From Bog-473 sp963750075 (GTDB taxonomy: Bacteria; Actinomycetota; Acidimicrobiia; Acidimicrobiales; RAAP-2), in the NCBI GenBank assembly GCA_963750075.1, contig CAVVPG010000004.1, positions 744,001 to 808,000 of the forward strand: a stretch of DNA of 64,000 nucleotides. The letters are read 5' to 3'. The notes under the pieces were generated by a model. It was not told the origin of the DNA. It saw only the letters and a list, made by a program, of their open reading frames with translations, and ran no database searches. Of this stretch, positions 28,437 to 37,832 are shown piece after piece (the first letter of the stretch is position 1; the number at the start of each line of letters is the position of its first letter). A program made the translations under genes and the position numbers.

Positions 28437-29618
28437 TCAGGCGGGCGGCGCGGGGAGGGAGATCTGCCCCGACGGACCGATGTTGACGGCGGACGCGCCG
28501 AAGTCCGAGCTGGAGAGCCTGTTGACGAACGACGCCGCCTGCCCGGAAGGGTCGATGGAGGGTTGCCCGGGCCCGTTGAGGAGGAGGGACGTGAAATGGC
28601 CCCCGGTGAAGACACCGTTGCCGGTCATCGTGACGGTCAGGATGCCCGACAGGCTCAGGTCCCCGCCGGTGGCGAAGTTGTTGTAGCTGCAGAAGTCCCC
28701 GAGGCTGTAGGCGATCAGGTGACCGTTGTACTCCTCCATGCCCCGCAGGACGTGTGGGCCGCTGGCGATCACCAGGTCGGCCCCGTCGTCGATGGCGGCG
28801 TGCGCGAAGGCCTTGGCGTTGCCCCTGTCCTCGCCGACGTAGGTCTCCTCCGCGCCCGTCACGTGATCGGCGTCGGATCCCTCGGCACCGGCATGCATGT
28901 ACACCACCACGACGTTCGCCTCCGCCTTCGCCTGCGTGATCAACGTCTTCGCGGTGGGGAAGTCCAGCATGTTGTTGGTGTTCGTGTAGGGGGCGAAGTC
29001 CACGAACGCGACCTTGGTGTTGCCGACGCTGACCAGGCCGATCTGTCCGGGGAGCCCCGCCTGGACGAGGCCGGCACCCTGGAGGGCGGCCGTGGTGTCG
29101 GCCACCCCCTGGGCGCCGAAGTCGTGCGAGTGGTTGTTGGCGCTGTTGATGACGGTGAACCCGATCGACTTGAGCACCTGCGCGTCCGAGGGCGGGTTCC
29201 TGAACGCGTAGCACTCCGTCGAGGTGGGAGCGCACTTCGACGTCGTGGCGTCGGTCAGCGTCCCCTCGAGGTTGGCGAAGACGATGGGGCCCTGCAGCGC
29301 GCGCTTGACCGGTGCGAGATACGCCGTCGGGTCGGGTGGCAGGTCCGGTGTGTTCCCCAGGTCCGTGTCGCCCACGGCGGAGATGGTGACCGGAGCGGGG
29401 GCCTGCGTCGTGGTGGTCACCGGGCGCCGGGCGCGGCTCGTGGTGGTGGTCCCAGCGGCGTGGCTCCCGCCGGCGTTGTGGTTCGGAGAAGCCAGTGAGA
29501 CGATCGCGAAGGCGGCCGCCCCCATCGCCACCAGCGCGGCGACACCGACGAGGAGGCGCCGCCAGAAATAGGTCCGGGAGTTCTCCCGCCGCCGGTGGCG
29601 GGCGTGTTCCGGGCTCAC
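28437..29618 (-). CDS. CapA family protein (PGA_cap metallophosphatase fold)
   Basis: A 393-residue protein with one N-terminal transmembrane anchor (LLVGVAALVAMGAAAFAIV), a Thr-rich linker and a CapA/PGA_cap calcineurin-like domain. VTISAVGDTDLGNT opens the fold, IVFANLEGTLTD and VINSANNHSHDFG carry metal-site residues, and YMHAGAE and IASGPHVLRGMEEYNGHLIAYSLGDF follow. It probably acts on a cell-envelope polymer; poly-gamma-glutamate is only the family namesake. GTG 29618 has a GGAG site overlapping the upstream stop, suggesting coupling. Confidence 0.88.
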   Translation of the reverse strand: MSPEHARHRRRENSRTYFWRRLLVGVAALVAMGAAAFAIVSLASPNHNAGGSHAAGTTTTSRARRPVTTTTQAPAPVTISAVGDTDLGNTPDLPPDPTAYLAPVKRALQGPIVFANLEGTLTDATTSKCAPTSTECYAFRNPPSDAQVLKSIGFTVINSANNHSHDFGAQGVADTTAALQGAGLVQAGLPGQIGLVSVGNTKVAFVDFAPYTNTNNMLDFPTAKTLITQAKAEANVVVVYMHAGAEGSDADHVTGAEETYVGEDRGNAKAFAHAAIDDGADLVIASGPHVLRGMEEYNGHLIAYSLGDFCSYNNFATGGDLSLSGILTVTMTGNGVFTGGHFTSLLLNGPGQPSIDPSGQAASFVNRLSSSDFGASAVNIGPSGQISLPAPPA

Positions 29619-29631
29619 ACCGCACCAGCTC

Positions 29632-30726
29632 CTACCACGGCTGTCCGGTGGGAACGGGTGGACGCTGGTACACGGCGAAGAAGTCCTTGGTGCTCGAGTA
29701 CAGGAACCGGTCGGAGACCTGATTTGGGTTGGGCACGAAGAGCGCGGGGGCGGCGGCGCCCGCTCCGCCGTAGGTCACGAAGATCGGCCATTCGGGATTG
29801 ATGTCGAGTTGCATGGCGCGCACGGCGCCCAGGTGTACCAGGATCTGCGCCAAGGTGGCGGCAGTCTGGTCCGGGGCGGCCACGTACATCAGGTTGCCCT
29901 TGTCGTCGATCCCGAGACCCGTCCGCCACACCGCGGGGACCCCGCCGAGCGTGATGCCCCAGTTGCTCCCCACCGCCGTCCCGGGCGTCACGGCGCTGTT
30001 GTCGACCAGGAGCGGCAGGTTCTGACGCGCCATCTCGACGTTGGGCCCAGGGGACGGCCCCCCCTGCCAGTTCACGATGTCGACCGTGCCGTCGGTGTAC
30101 TCGACGACGGTGGCCAGACCGTTGACCATGGGGAAATACAGGGTGTCGTTGACGTAGAACCCGGCCGCGGCGTCCTTCTCGTAGAACCCCGAGTTGAACG
30201 TGGCCAGCAGCGTCTGGCGCGCCGTCACGGGCACCATCTCGGGACCGCGATCGAGTGTCGTCGGCCCAGGTCCCTCGTAGCCCGGGTAGAGCGCGAGTTG
30301 CGTGGTCGACGTCCGGATCCAGGTGGCGTAGGCCACGATGCTCGGGTTGGCCGCATCGGGCCGGAAGGAGGTCGTCATGATGGACGGGGGCGACCCGCTC
30401 CAGGCGTCCTGGGCGGTCCACACCCCCTCACCCGGATCGGCCGGCGAGACCACCGGTGCGACCGCCGGCGGGACGTAGGGAGGAACCGTGGTCGTGGTGG
30501 TCGACGACGACGTCGTCGAAACGGCTGACCGCGAGGGCCGCGCCACACCCGATCGGCGCGAGAGCGCCCAGGCACCGGCGCCGGCCGCGACCAGCAGGAT
30601 CAGGACGAGGGGCAGGAGACGGCGTCGTCGCCTGCGCCTCCGTTCCGCGGCGAGCCGCGCGCGATCGGTTCGCTGCTCGACGCGCGAGGTCGCGGGCATG
30701 TGCGCGCTGTGCGGCGGGCCCGTCAT
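29632..30726 (-). CDS. Phosphodiester glycosidase (NAGPA/DUF2233) family protein
   Basis: A 364-residue membrane-anchored protein. A basic cytoplasmic stretch (RRRRRRRRLL) and one TM helix (LPLVLILLVAAGAGAWAL) precede a Thr-rich linker. The globular domain contains LLATFNSGFYEKDAAAGFYVND and AMQLDINPEWPIFVTYGG, the family's conserved Asn/Gly and Asp blocks. Members hydrolyse sugar-phosphodiesters in cell-wall polymers. ATG 30726 is used; the frame continues upstream into the transporter gene but without family sequence. Confidence 0.85.
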   Translation of the reverse strand: MTGPPHSAHMPATSRVEQRTDRARLAAERRRRRRRRLLPLVLILLVAAGAGAWALSRRSGVARPSRSAVSTTSSSTTTTTVPPYVPPAVAPVVSPADPGEGVWTAQDAWSGSPPSIMTTSFRPDAANPSIVAYATWIRTSTTQLALYPGYEGPGPTTLDRGPEMVPVTARQTLLATFNSGFYEKDAAAGFYVNDTLYFPMVNGLATVVEYTDGTVDIVNWQGGPSPGPNVEMARQNLPLLVDNSAVTPGTAVGSNWGITLGGVPAVWRTGLGIDDKGNLMYVAAPDQTAATLAQILVHLGAVRAMQLDINPEWPIFVTYGGAGAAAPALFVPNPNQVSDRFLYSSTKDFFAVYQRPPVPTGQPW

Positions 30727-30772
30727 CGCGGAAATGGTACGGGCCACGCGACCGCGATGGGGGGCGAGGGCG

Positions 30773-32428
30773 CTACAAGCTCTCCCAGCCCGGGCCGGCC
30801 GCCGGCGCCGGGACGGAGGACTCGACAACATCGTCCGCTCCCCCAGCCTCACCGTGCGGTTGCTGACCGTCGGGCGGAGACGTGGCGACGAACGCAGTCG
30901 TGCGCAGAGGGATCTCCTTGACGAGCCAGCTCAAGACAAAGCCGAGGACGACAAAGGGCACGGCGACCAAGAAGGCCGCCTCGACCGAATGGCTGAAGGC
31001 GCTGACGACAAAGGTGCGCTGGGCGGCGGGAAGATGGTCGATCTGGGCGGGGTTGGCAGTGACGTTCGAACCGCTCACCAACTTCAGCTCAGCCGACGAG
31101 GCGTGCAGTTTGAGTTGTGAGATCAGGCGGTTGGCGAAGACGGCACCGAGGACGGCCACCCCGAAGGCTCCCCCGATGGTCCGGAAGAACGTCGCAGTTG
31201 CCGTGGCGACCCCCAGCGCGGCGTACGGCACCGCGTTCTGCACGGCGACGACGAGCACCTGCATGACCAGGCCGATGCCGAGCCCGGTGATGAACATGAA
31301 GACCGCGACCTCCCCGTAGGGGGTGTGCGGTCCGAGCTGGGTGAGCAGGAGCAGGCCGAGAGTGAGGACCCCCGTGCCCACGATCGGGAACACCTTGTAG
31401 CGCCCGGTGCGGGTCACGATGCGCCCGCTCGAGATGAAGGTGAGCAGCATCCCGCCGATCATCGGCAGGAGCTCGAGGCCCGAGAGCGTCGGTGACGCTC
31501 CGTGGACCACCTGGAGGTACAAGGGCAGGTAGATGATGGCCCCGAACATGGAGAAGCCGATGATGAACCCGACGGCCGAGGTGGCGGTGAAGGTCCGGTT
31601 CTTGAAGAGCCAGAGCGGGATGATGGGCTCGGAGGCCCTCGTCTCGATGAAGCAGAAGACGCCCAGCGAGACCAGGGCGAGCAGTCCGGTGCCGATGACG
31701 ACGGACGAGCCCCAGGCATATTCGGAGCCGGCCCAGGTGGTGATCAAGATGATGCAGGTGACGCCGACTGAGAGGAAGGCGGTGCCGGCCCAGTCGATCT
31801 TGTGCGGGACCCGCTTGACGGGGAGGTGGAGCACGGACGCCACGACGAACAGGGCGACGACGCCGAGGGGCAGGTTGATGTAGAAGATCCAGCGCCATGA
31901 CAGGTGCTCGGTGAAGAAGCCGCCGAGCAGCGGGCCCGCCACATTGGTGACGCCGAAGACGACGCCGAAGTAGCCCATGTACTTGCCCCGCTGCCGGGCT
32001 GACACGACGTCGCCCATGATGGCCTGGGACCCGACCATCAACCCGCCGGCCCCGATCCCCTGGATCGCCCGGAACGCGATGAGCTCGGCCATGGACTGGG
32101 ACAGCCCGGACAGCATGGAGCCGACAAGGAAGATCACGATGGCCAGCTGGAAGAGTGCCTTGCGGCCGTAGAGGTCGCCCAGCTTTCCCCACAGCGGCGT
32201 CGAGATGCAGGTGGTCAGGAGGTAGGCGGTGACCACCCACGACAGATGGTTGAGCCCGTGCAGGTCGCCCGCGATGGTGGGGAGCGCCGTCGCCACGATG
32301 GTCTGGTCGAGGGCGGCCAGGGCCATCCCCATCATGAGCGCGCCGAGGATCACCAGGATCCGGCGGTGCTCGGCCCCCGCGGCCTCCTCGTCGACGTCGT
32401 CGACGGGGGCCGTCGTCAGCTCAGTCAC
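30773..32428 (-). CDS. MFS transporter, DHA2 family (14-TM drug exporter)
   Basis: A 551-residue EmrB/QacA-type transporter. GMALAALDQTIVATALPTIAGDL is the DHA2 motif C region (shown in part), and GKLGDLYGRKALFQLAI is motif A. Hydrophobic segments add up to about 14. A hydrophilic tail of ~50 residues follows. It should export drugs or lipophilic metabolites by proton antiport. GTG 32428 overlaps the MarR gene stop by 8 bases, so it is very likely under that regulator's control. Confidence 0.92.
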   Translation of the reverse strand: MTELTTAPVDDVDEEAAGAEHRRILVILGALMMGMALAALDQTIVATALPTIAGDLHGLNHLSWVVTAYLLTTCISTPLWGKLGDLYGRKALFQLAIVIFLVGSMLSGLSQSMAELIAFRAIQGIGAGGLMVGSQAIMGDVVSARQRGKYMGYFGVVFGVTNVAGPLLGGFFTEHLSWRWIFYINLPLGVVALFVVASVLHLPVKRVPHKIDWAGTAFLSVGVTCIILITTWAGSEYAWGSSVVIGTGLLALVSLGVFCFIETRASEPIIPLWLFKNRTFTATSAVGFIIGFSMFGAIIYLPLYLQVVHGASPTLSGLELLPMIGGMLLTFISSGRIVTRTGRYKVFPIVGTGVLTLGLLLLTQLGPHTPYGEVAVFMFITGLGIGLVMQVLVVAVQNAVPYAALGVATATATFFRTIGGAFGVAVLGAVFANRLISQLKLHASSAELKLVSGSNVTANPAQIDHLPAAQRTFVVSAFSHSVEAAFLVAVPFVVLGFVLSWLVKEIPLRTTAFVATSPPDGQQPHGEAGGADDVVESSVPAPAAGPGWESL

Positions 32429-32924
32429 GGGCGTCGTCCAGGTCTCGCTCGAGGTCCTCCGCGAAACGACCGAGCAGCTCGGCCAGGGCGGACAGGTCGT
32501 CGTCATCCCAATCGCGCAAGAGCTGTTCGAGCCAGGCCCGGCGGGCCCGCCGTACCCGCTCGATGGTCCGGCGCCCGGCCGGAGTGAGGCGGATCCTCGA
32601 AGCTCGGCGATCGTCGGGGTCCGTCTGGCGAACGACCATCTCGTCGCGCTCGAGCTGCTGGACCTTGCGGGTCACCGTCGGGGTGTCGACTCCCAGAATC
32701 TCGGCGAGGTCGGTGACCCGGAGCGAATCGCCCTTGGCAGAGAGCTTGAAGAGCAGGGTGGCTCCGGCCCGGTCGAGCCGGACCCCGGCCAACCGCAAGA
32801 GACGCTCGTGCAGGCGGACCTGGGTGATGGAGCGGGCGACGGTCTGCAACGCCTCGTCGAACCGGTCGACGTGTCGGGCGGCGGGGCCCGGTTCGGCCGC
32901 TGCATCGATAGTTGCTTTCAGCAC
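32421..32924 (-). CDS. MarR family transcriptional regulator
   Basis: A 167-residue winged-helix regulator. LTRLAEI-type recognition is seen in LRVTDLAEILGVDTPTVTRK, and the wing in RQTDPDDRRASRIRLTPAG. It heads a leftward unit with a DHA2 exporter, the usual MarR arrangement for ligand-relieved repression. GTG 32924 sits 6 bases downstream of a TACGAT -10-like hexamer, so the transcript may be leaderless. A direct TTACG repeat there could be its own operator. Confidence 0.9.
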   Translation of the reverse strand: MLKATIDAAAEPGPAARHVDRFDEALQTVARSITQVRLHERLLRLAGVRLDRAGATLLFKLSAKGDSLRVTDLAEILGVDTPTVTRKVQQLERDEMVVRQTDPDDRRASRIRLTPAGRRTIERVRRARRAWLEQLLRDWDDDDLSALAELLGRFAEDLERDLDDARD

Positions 32925-32940
32925 GTAAGTATCGTAACAG
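32922..32940 (-). promoter_or_regulatory. Possible leaderless promoter/operator of the MarR unit
   Basis: On the minus strand the start codon is preceded by two TTACG copies spaced 9 bases apart (TTACGATACTTACGTG). The hexamer TACGAT ends 6 bases before the GTG, where a -10 box of a leaderless transcript would sit. No convincing -35 box is seen. Autorepressor binding at this repeat is inference. Confidence 0.35.
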
Positions 32941-33187
32941 CCGCCGTCGGGGCTCCCCACGCCGGATCGCCCCACCGCAGCCTGCGGGAGGTCCCGAGTC
33001 GGGTCATCCCCGTTGTCAAAGCGTTGTGCCAGGTTCGGCCCGGTTGGCTCTACCGCGGCCCTCGAACTCGGTGCCAGCATCGTGGTGTGGGGGGTGGTGA
33101 CCGGGGAGGGTCTGGGTTTGGCACCGCCCCCCGACAAGCATCAGTGAGGCGACCCGATGACTCGACCGAGACGGGAGTGAATCAGGC

Positions 33188-33442
33188 ATGTTGACCTCTG
33201 CAACGCTCCGAGATCTCTCGGCCGAGGTTCTGGTTGCGCTCCAAGTGGGGCTTCCGAACGAGGGGCTCCCACTGGTCGACCACGTCGAGGTCTCCTCCGG
33301 TCAGGGAACGACACACCTGGTGAGCATCTGCTCAGGCATGAGCGAACACCAGGCCGGCCACCCGCTCGAGGAATCGATCCATCGGATCGTCGGCGGTGTC
33401 ATGTCCGGACGGCGTCATGTCGTGCGGATCATCTGGGCCTGA
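33188..33442 (+). CDS. Small hypothetical protein (84 aa)
   Basis: An 84-residue protein, MLTSATLRDLSAEVLVALQV at the start and SGRRHVVRIIWA at the end. It is soluble with no transmembrane segment and no recognisable domain. It stands alone, rightward, between the MarR unit and a small leftward gene. Coding is supported by amino-acid composition only. Confidence 0.45.
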   Translation: MLTSATLRDLSAEVLVALQVGLPNEGLPLVDHVEVSSGQGTTHLVSICSGMSEHQAGHPLEESIHRIVGGVMSGRRHVVRIIWA

Positions 33443-33644
33443 CCCGGACTCGGACGGTCCCATTGGCCTTGCACACGGGCCGTGGTGTGCGCTCAAATCT
33501 CCCGTTCACCGCGACCATCGCCAAAGGTCTCGGCTGGGGGTGACCGGCCCAACCACGCGCCTTCAGGCCGGTTGGACCGCGGCCGGACCCGCCGCCCACA
33601 CCAGCTCCGGATGTCACTTGGACCTGGCCTGGCGGCGGCAATCC

Positions 33645-33914
33645 CTACCTCTCGACGTACAGCGTCAACGGCGGGATCACTCCATGCCGCTCCATCGCTG
33701 CAGCCATTTCGGCAGGTGGGGAGGCGACCGTCGCCGTCACATTCGCCACATCGTCTGCATCGAATGTCACCGCGGTCGTGTTGCTCCCATCGTGCGCCAC
33801 ATGGTCCACCACGTTGACGCCGCCCATGCTGCCGATGGCTTGTGCACGTTCCGACTTTCCGTTCAGCCAGCTATCCACGTCAACGACGTTGTGAGTGATG
33901 ACGATCTTCGGCAT
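33645..33914 (-). CDS. Small conserved-looking alpha/beta protein (89 aa)
   Basis: An 89-residue protein starting MPKIVITHNVVDVDSWLNGK and ending MERHGVIPPLTLYVER. The pattern of an N-terminal strand, WLxGKxERAxxI and a C-terminal VIPPLTxYV strand suggests a dimeric alpha/beta-barrel (ABM-like) fold, which is inference. The ATG is preceded by AAGGAGAGTT, a good ribosome site; the extra in-frame residues back to 33962 are not needed. Confidence 0.65.
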   Translation of the reverse strand: MPKIVITHNVVDVDSWLNGKSERAQAIGSMGGVNVVDHVAHDGSNTTAVTFDADDVANVTATVASPPAEMAAAMERHGVIPPLTLYVER

Positions 33915-34024
33915 AGAACTCTCCTTAGTGGAAGGCGTCGCATCGAGTGTGGCGCCTCGCACCCTGTCTAGCCGGTTCGCCGCACCCGTGCGTCGTGCTC
34001 TGGCTCGACCCGACCGGCGCCGCT

Positions 34025-34567
34025 TCAGCCCGATGTGGACTCCCGTGAGCCGGAGGAGGACCGCAGCGATGAGGCGAGCCGGTGCAGCCGGGCCCGCACC
34101 GAGGGAGGGACCAGGTGCTGCTCACCGGGGCACAGGTCGATCATGGCCACCGACTCGAGAGTGTTGAAGGTGTGGACGGAGGCGGGCAGGTGGGTCTGAC
34201 TCTGCACGGTGTGAGCGCCGACGGCCACGTCCTCCAGGGCCGTGTCGATCCCCCCGCCGCGGCGCAGGAACGCGCAGAATGCGGCTCCGTCGGTCAACAT
34301 GGCCCGAAGCGCGACGTTGCCGTCCTGCTGGACGTAGGTGGCCAGGTCGGAGTCGGCCTTGGCCACGTCGGTGAGGTAGGTGGCGTCCTCGACCGGGGTT
34401 GTCCTCGGCGCGCGGAGCGGACCCGTGGCGTGACCGGTCGTGGTCGTCGCGGCCTGGGCCATCCCGCCCCACGCAACGCTCCCGGCGGCCAGAGTGACGA
34501 GGACGACGACGCCGGCCCATCGACGCTGCAACCCACTCACCACGAGGCCCACTCCCTTTTCGTCCAT
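34025..34567 (-). CDS. Secreted DUF732-like protein
   Basis: A 180-residue exported protein. A hydrophobic segment (AGVVVLVTLAAGSVAWGGMAQA) is followed by a Thr-rich stretch. The domain contains FCAFLRRGGGIDTALEDVAVGA, and its Leu-Cys near ESVAMIDLCPGE resembles small Cys-containing DUF732-type secreted proteins of mycobacteria. The resemblance is weak. It is third in a leftward group after the phosphoesterase and a membrane protein. Confidence 0.6.
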   Translation of the reverse strand: MDEKGVGLVVSGLQRRWAGVVVLVTLAAGSVAWGGMAQAATTTTGHATGPLRAPRTTPVEDATYLTDVAKADSDLATYVQQDGNVALRAMLTDGAAFCAFLRRGGGIDTALEDVAVGAHTVQSQTHLPASVHTFNTLESVAMIDLCPGEQHLVPPSVRARLHRLASSLRSSSGSRESTSG

Positions 34568-34608
34568 CACAACGCTCCAACAGCGGATCCGAGAGCTTGC
34601 AGCTGCCT

Positions 34609-35241
34609 TCAGTCGTTCTCGACCTGGTAGTCCCACTTGGCCACGATGTGATCGCCGTCGGGCGCCCAGCGGAAGAGCCCCTCGCCTACGGGCATCACGG
34701 AGCGGAGCTTGAAGGTCAGACTCTGGCCGGTGCGCAAGGTGGCGGGCAGAGGTGGCTCACCGGGTACCAATGCGGGCTTGTACACCGTCTGCAGATGGTC
34801 GATGGAATCGAAGTCGGCCACGCTCATCGGGACGGTGCCCTGCACGTGGCTGAGCGAGATCGTCCACGTGCAGGTGGTGAAGTGCTGCCGGAAGGGCAAC
34901 CCTTCGCCGGGCACCACCGGACCGTTGACAACGGCGAGGGCCGAGAACGTCGGCGTCTGGACCCGTACGAAGTCACCCTCGACCGTGAGAGCCGGGTGGG
35001 CGACCGTGCCGACCACGGTCTGCTCGATCGAATGGTCGAGCTGTTGCTTGGGGAGCCATGACTGCGGATCCGCAGCGTTCAGGCCCGCCTTGGACGTCAG
35101 CCCGTAGATGCCCAATGCCGTCGTGACCGCCAGTGCGGCGAAGACCACCCAGAACAGGACGACCCGCCACATGCTCGACGGACCGGGCCGTGGGGCCCGG
35201 TCCGTCGGAGCTTCGGCCGGCGGCGCGACCGCAGTGGTCAT
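34609..35241 (-). CDS. Membrane-anchored hypothetical protein
   Basis: A 210-residue protein with a Pro-rich N-terminus, one TM helix (VVLFWVVFAALAVTTALGIYG) and an extracytoplasmic beta-rich domain (residues ~60-210) that includes FTTCTWTISLSHVQGTV. Its ATG overlaps the stop of the phosphoesterase gene (35238), implying co-translation and perhaps a partner role. No family is recognised. Confidence 0.7.
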   Translation of the reverse strand: MTTAVAPPAEAPTDRAPRPGPSSMWRVVLFWVVFAALAVTTALGIYGLTSKAGLNAADPQSWLPKQQLDHSIEQTVVGTVAHPALTVEGDFVRVQTPTFSALAVVNGPVVPGEGLPFRQHFTTCTWTISLSHVQGTVPMSVADFDSIDHLQTVYKPALVPGEPPLPATLRTGQSLTFKLRSVMPVGEGLFRWAPDGDHIVAKWDYQVEND

Positions 35242-37832
35242 GTCGAGATGGCCTGATTCCTACGGTGTCGCAGCACCAGGTAGCCGCCCATGAGGAGCAC
35301 GCCGATGGCCGGGATGGCCACGACCAGGGGTGACTCGGGGAGACCTTCCCCGGGGTTGGTGGGGATGGGGGGCATGAAGCCATTTCCGCCTGGGGCGGTG
35401 AAGACGTCGCTTCCGAACGCCTCGAGCCCGGTCTGCGCGGCGTAACCGATGTGGCCCTGTCCGTCGAGCCCGCCACACACGGAACCCGCCGGCAGGCTGA
35501 CGTCGGTCGAGGTTCCCGTGCAGCTGGACACGTCGAAGAGGTCCTCAATGGTCCGCAACCAGCTGTAGTGGTTGTAGAACGTGGTGGACACCGAGCCTGG
35601 GGCGATGAACGGGCTGATGAGGACGCTGCCCGTGTCGCCACCGCCGTTGGTCGGGTCCGTGGCGTCGAACAGCGGATCAGCCGTGACGGGCGCCGTCGGC
35701 GTCGAAAGGCTGGACAGGAGGGCGGGGTCGCCCTCGGCACTCAGCGTGACGCTCGACACCGAGCCGGCGATCGTGACGGGATTGCCGGCATCGTCAACGG
35801 CCTGGAACGAGGCGGCGACCGTCGGGCCACCGCTGTTGGCCGGGTAGAGCTCGCCGGTGTCGGTCACCGTTCCGACGAACAACCCGTTGGGGAAGTCGGT
35901 GCCGTACGTCGGCGACCCGATGGCGAGCGCCGTGCCGCCGACGGTGACGGACGTGACCTCCCGGCCGGTGTCGTCACCGACCAGGGCCGGGTTGCCGCTG
36001 GCGGGCGACGGGTACGAGATGGTGCTGGACCCGCCGCCACCGGTCACGGTGTCGGTGCGGGCCCCGGGGCTGCTGCCCGCGTCACCCCGCACGATTCCCG
36101 GCTCGCAGTCGGCCGGCACCAGCGTCGGCGTGGTCTGCGTGCAGGTCGGCGGCCGGTCGACGTCGAGGTTGAATCCCGGACCGGGGAACTGCTGGCGGCC
36201 GGAGCCGTCGGTCTGCAACGGCGAGTTCGGACCGGTCGGCTCGACGGTGACGTTGGTGCCGCCGATGTTCTCGCCGGCGGAGTCGCCGAGGATGCTGTAG
36301 GCACCGAAGATCGAATCGGCGCCCGGGTAGGTGCCGCCGGTCCCGTAGCTCGGGGCGTCGGCCGGAGCCGAGGTCTGCGGTGAGGACGTTCCTTGTCCGG
36401 CGGGCATCGCCGGCGAGCCGCTCACCACGCTGCTGTTGGTCAGCACGTTGTTGAAGCTGTTGCCCGAGTAGGTGAAATTCGGCTCCCCCTCGTCGAAGGT
36501 GATGTCGATCAGCCCTCCGTCGGCGTAGGCGGCCGACTGCTCGATCAGCGGCACGTAGTAGGCCAGGAACAGGTCCGAGGCGTACAGCCCACCGGTGAAG
36601 TTCCGTGGCGTGGTGGCCTCGGGGTCGTCGGCGGGAAGTCCGGCCGGGTTGTAGATGGGATCGTTCAGGTTCACCTGGCCGGCGTGCGGCCCGCTCGTGT
36701 ACAGGCCGAAGGCTCCCGACAGGTTGTTGCCCTTGCACGTGGTGTCGTGGGCGTCGCTGCAGTTGTCCGGGGTGATCCAGCTGAACTGCGGGACGGTGCC
36801 GGCGTTGAGATCGTGGATCAGACCGGCGTTCGGGTCGTCCAGGTTGGCGATGTGGTTGCTGTCGCAGTTGGAGCCGCCACCCGCAGAAGCCTGCGGCTCG
36901 GTGAGCGGCGTCCCCATCGGGTCGGTCGTGCCGCCCCCGGTAAGGGAGGCGAACCACGAGAAGGGGAAGTGCTTGGCCACGTACTGGTCCGAGTACTGGG
37001 GGTTGTTGGTGGTCCCCGTCCCCTTGACCAGCGACGCCGACGTGAGGTTGCTGAGGTCGGCCGGGAACGTGGCGGTGTCGCTCATGAGGGTCGGGTTCGA
37101 CACCGGGTTGTTCGAGGACGACCCCGGAGCACCGCATGCACCGTCCTCACGACCGGGCACGCTGTCGGACACCCACGAGGTCGAGCCGATGGGCTGGGCC
37201 CCGCCCAGGTCCTGGGCGTAGCCCTTCCAGCTCACGCCCGCGGCGTTGAATTGGTCGAAGAGGGTGGCTGTTTGGGTCGGGTAGACGCAGCCGTTCGTGG
37301 CGGTGATGGTGGGGGGACTGGTGGTGTTGTTGTAGGTCGTGCCGGTCGAGGCATTTGGCCCGAGAGAGGACGCGACCTGGCCAAAGTTCCAGTTGGGGCT
37401 GGCGGAGCCGACCGAGCCGGCGGTCACGATCGACGAGTTGGAGCCGAACGGAGTCACTGCGTAGCTGCAGTCGTTCTGGGTGTCGAACTCGGGGCCCTGT
37501 CCCGAGGCCATCGCGATGTAGTTGTCCTGGCTGGTGTGGCCGGTCCCGTAGTAGTTCTTCAGCAGGACGCCCTCGGACGGGAGGGTCTGCCACAGGTACG
37601 AGTTGGCGTTCAGGCCGGTGAAGGTCTCGTCGTAGGACTTGTTCTCCAGGATGATCAGCCAGACGTGGTGGATGGCGCCGGCGGCGAGCCCGCCGACCGT
37701 GGTCGGACCGGATGCGTCCGCGGCGACGTTGCTGCCGAGAGGTATCACGGCGGACAGGGCAACCAGTGCTCCCGCGCCGAGCGTGAGTGCGAGCGGCTTC
37801 AGACGACTCTTCCTGCGGACCCGCGAGAGCAT
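35238..37832 (-). CDS. Secreted phosphoesterase (phospholipase C/acid phosphatase family)
   Basis: An 864-residue exported enzyme. A signal peptide (LTLGAGALVALSAVIPLGS) precedes the phosphoesterase core: HHVWLIILENKSYDETF (metal-site Glu/Asn), YGTGHTSQDNYIAMASGQGP and DITFDEGEPNF. A distinct beta-rich insert (residues ~560-760) resembles an Ig-like domain. The C-terminus ends in LPESPLVVAIPAIGVLLMGG plus RHRR, a membrane anchor with a sorting-signal look. Substrates are likely phosphate esters outside the cell. ATG follows AAGGGGAAG. Confidence 0.85.
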   Translation of the reverse strand: MLSRVRRKSRLKPLALTLGAGALVALSAVIPLGSNVAADASGPTTVGGLAAGAIHHVWLIILENKSYDETFTGLNANSYLWQTLPSEGVLLKNYYGTGHTSQDNYIAMASGQGPEFDTQNDCSYAVTPFGSNSSIVTAGSVGSASPNWNFGQVASSLGPNASTGTTYNNTTSPPTITATNGCVYPTQTATLFDQFNAAGVSWKGYAQDLGGAQPIGSTSWVSDSVPGREDGACGAPGSSSNNPVSNPTLMSDTATFPADLSNLTSASLVKGTGTTNNPQYSDQYVAKHFPFSWFASLTGGGTTDPMGTPLTEPQASAGGGSNCDSNHIANLDDPNAGLIHDLNAGTVPQFSWITPDNCSDAHDTTCKGNNLSGAFGLYTSGPHAGQVNLNDPIYNPAGLPADDPEATTPRNFTGGLYASDLFLAYYVPLIEQSAAYADGGLIDITFDEGEPNFTYSGNSFNNVLTNSSVVSGSPAMPAGQGTSSPQTSAPADAPSYGTGGTYPGADSIFGAYSILGDSAGENIGGTNVTVEPTGPNSPLQTDGSGRQQFPGPGFNLDVDRPPTCTQTTPTLVPADCEPGIVRGDAGSSPGARTDTVTGGGGSSTISYPSPASGNPALVGDDTGREVTSVTVGGTALAIGSPTYGTDFPNGLFVGTVTDTGELYPANSGGPTVAASFQAVDDAGNPVTIAGSVSSVTLSAEGDPALLSSLSTPTAPVTADPLFDATDPTNGGGDTGSVLISPFIAPGSVSTTFYNHYSWLRTIEDLFDVSSCTGTSTDVSLPAGSVCGGLDGQGHIGYAAQTGLEAFGSDVFTAPGGNGFMPPIPTNPGEGLPESPLVVAIPAIGVLLMGGYLVLRHRRNQAIST

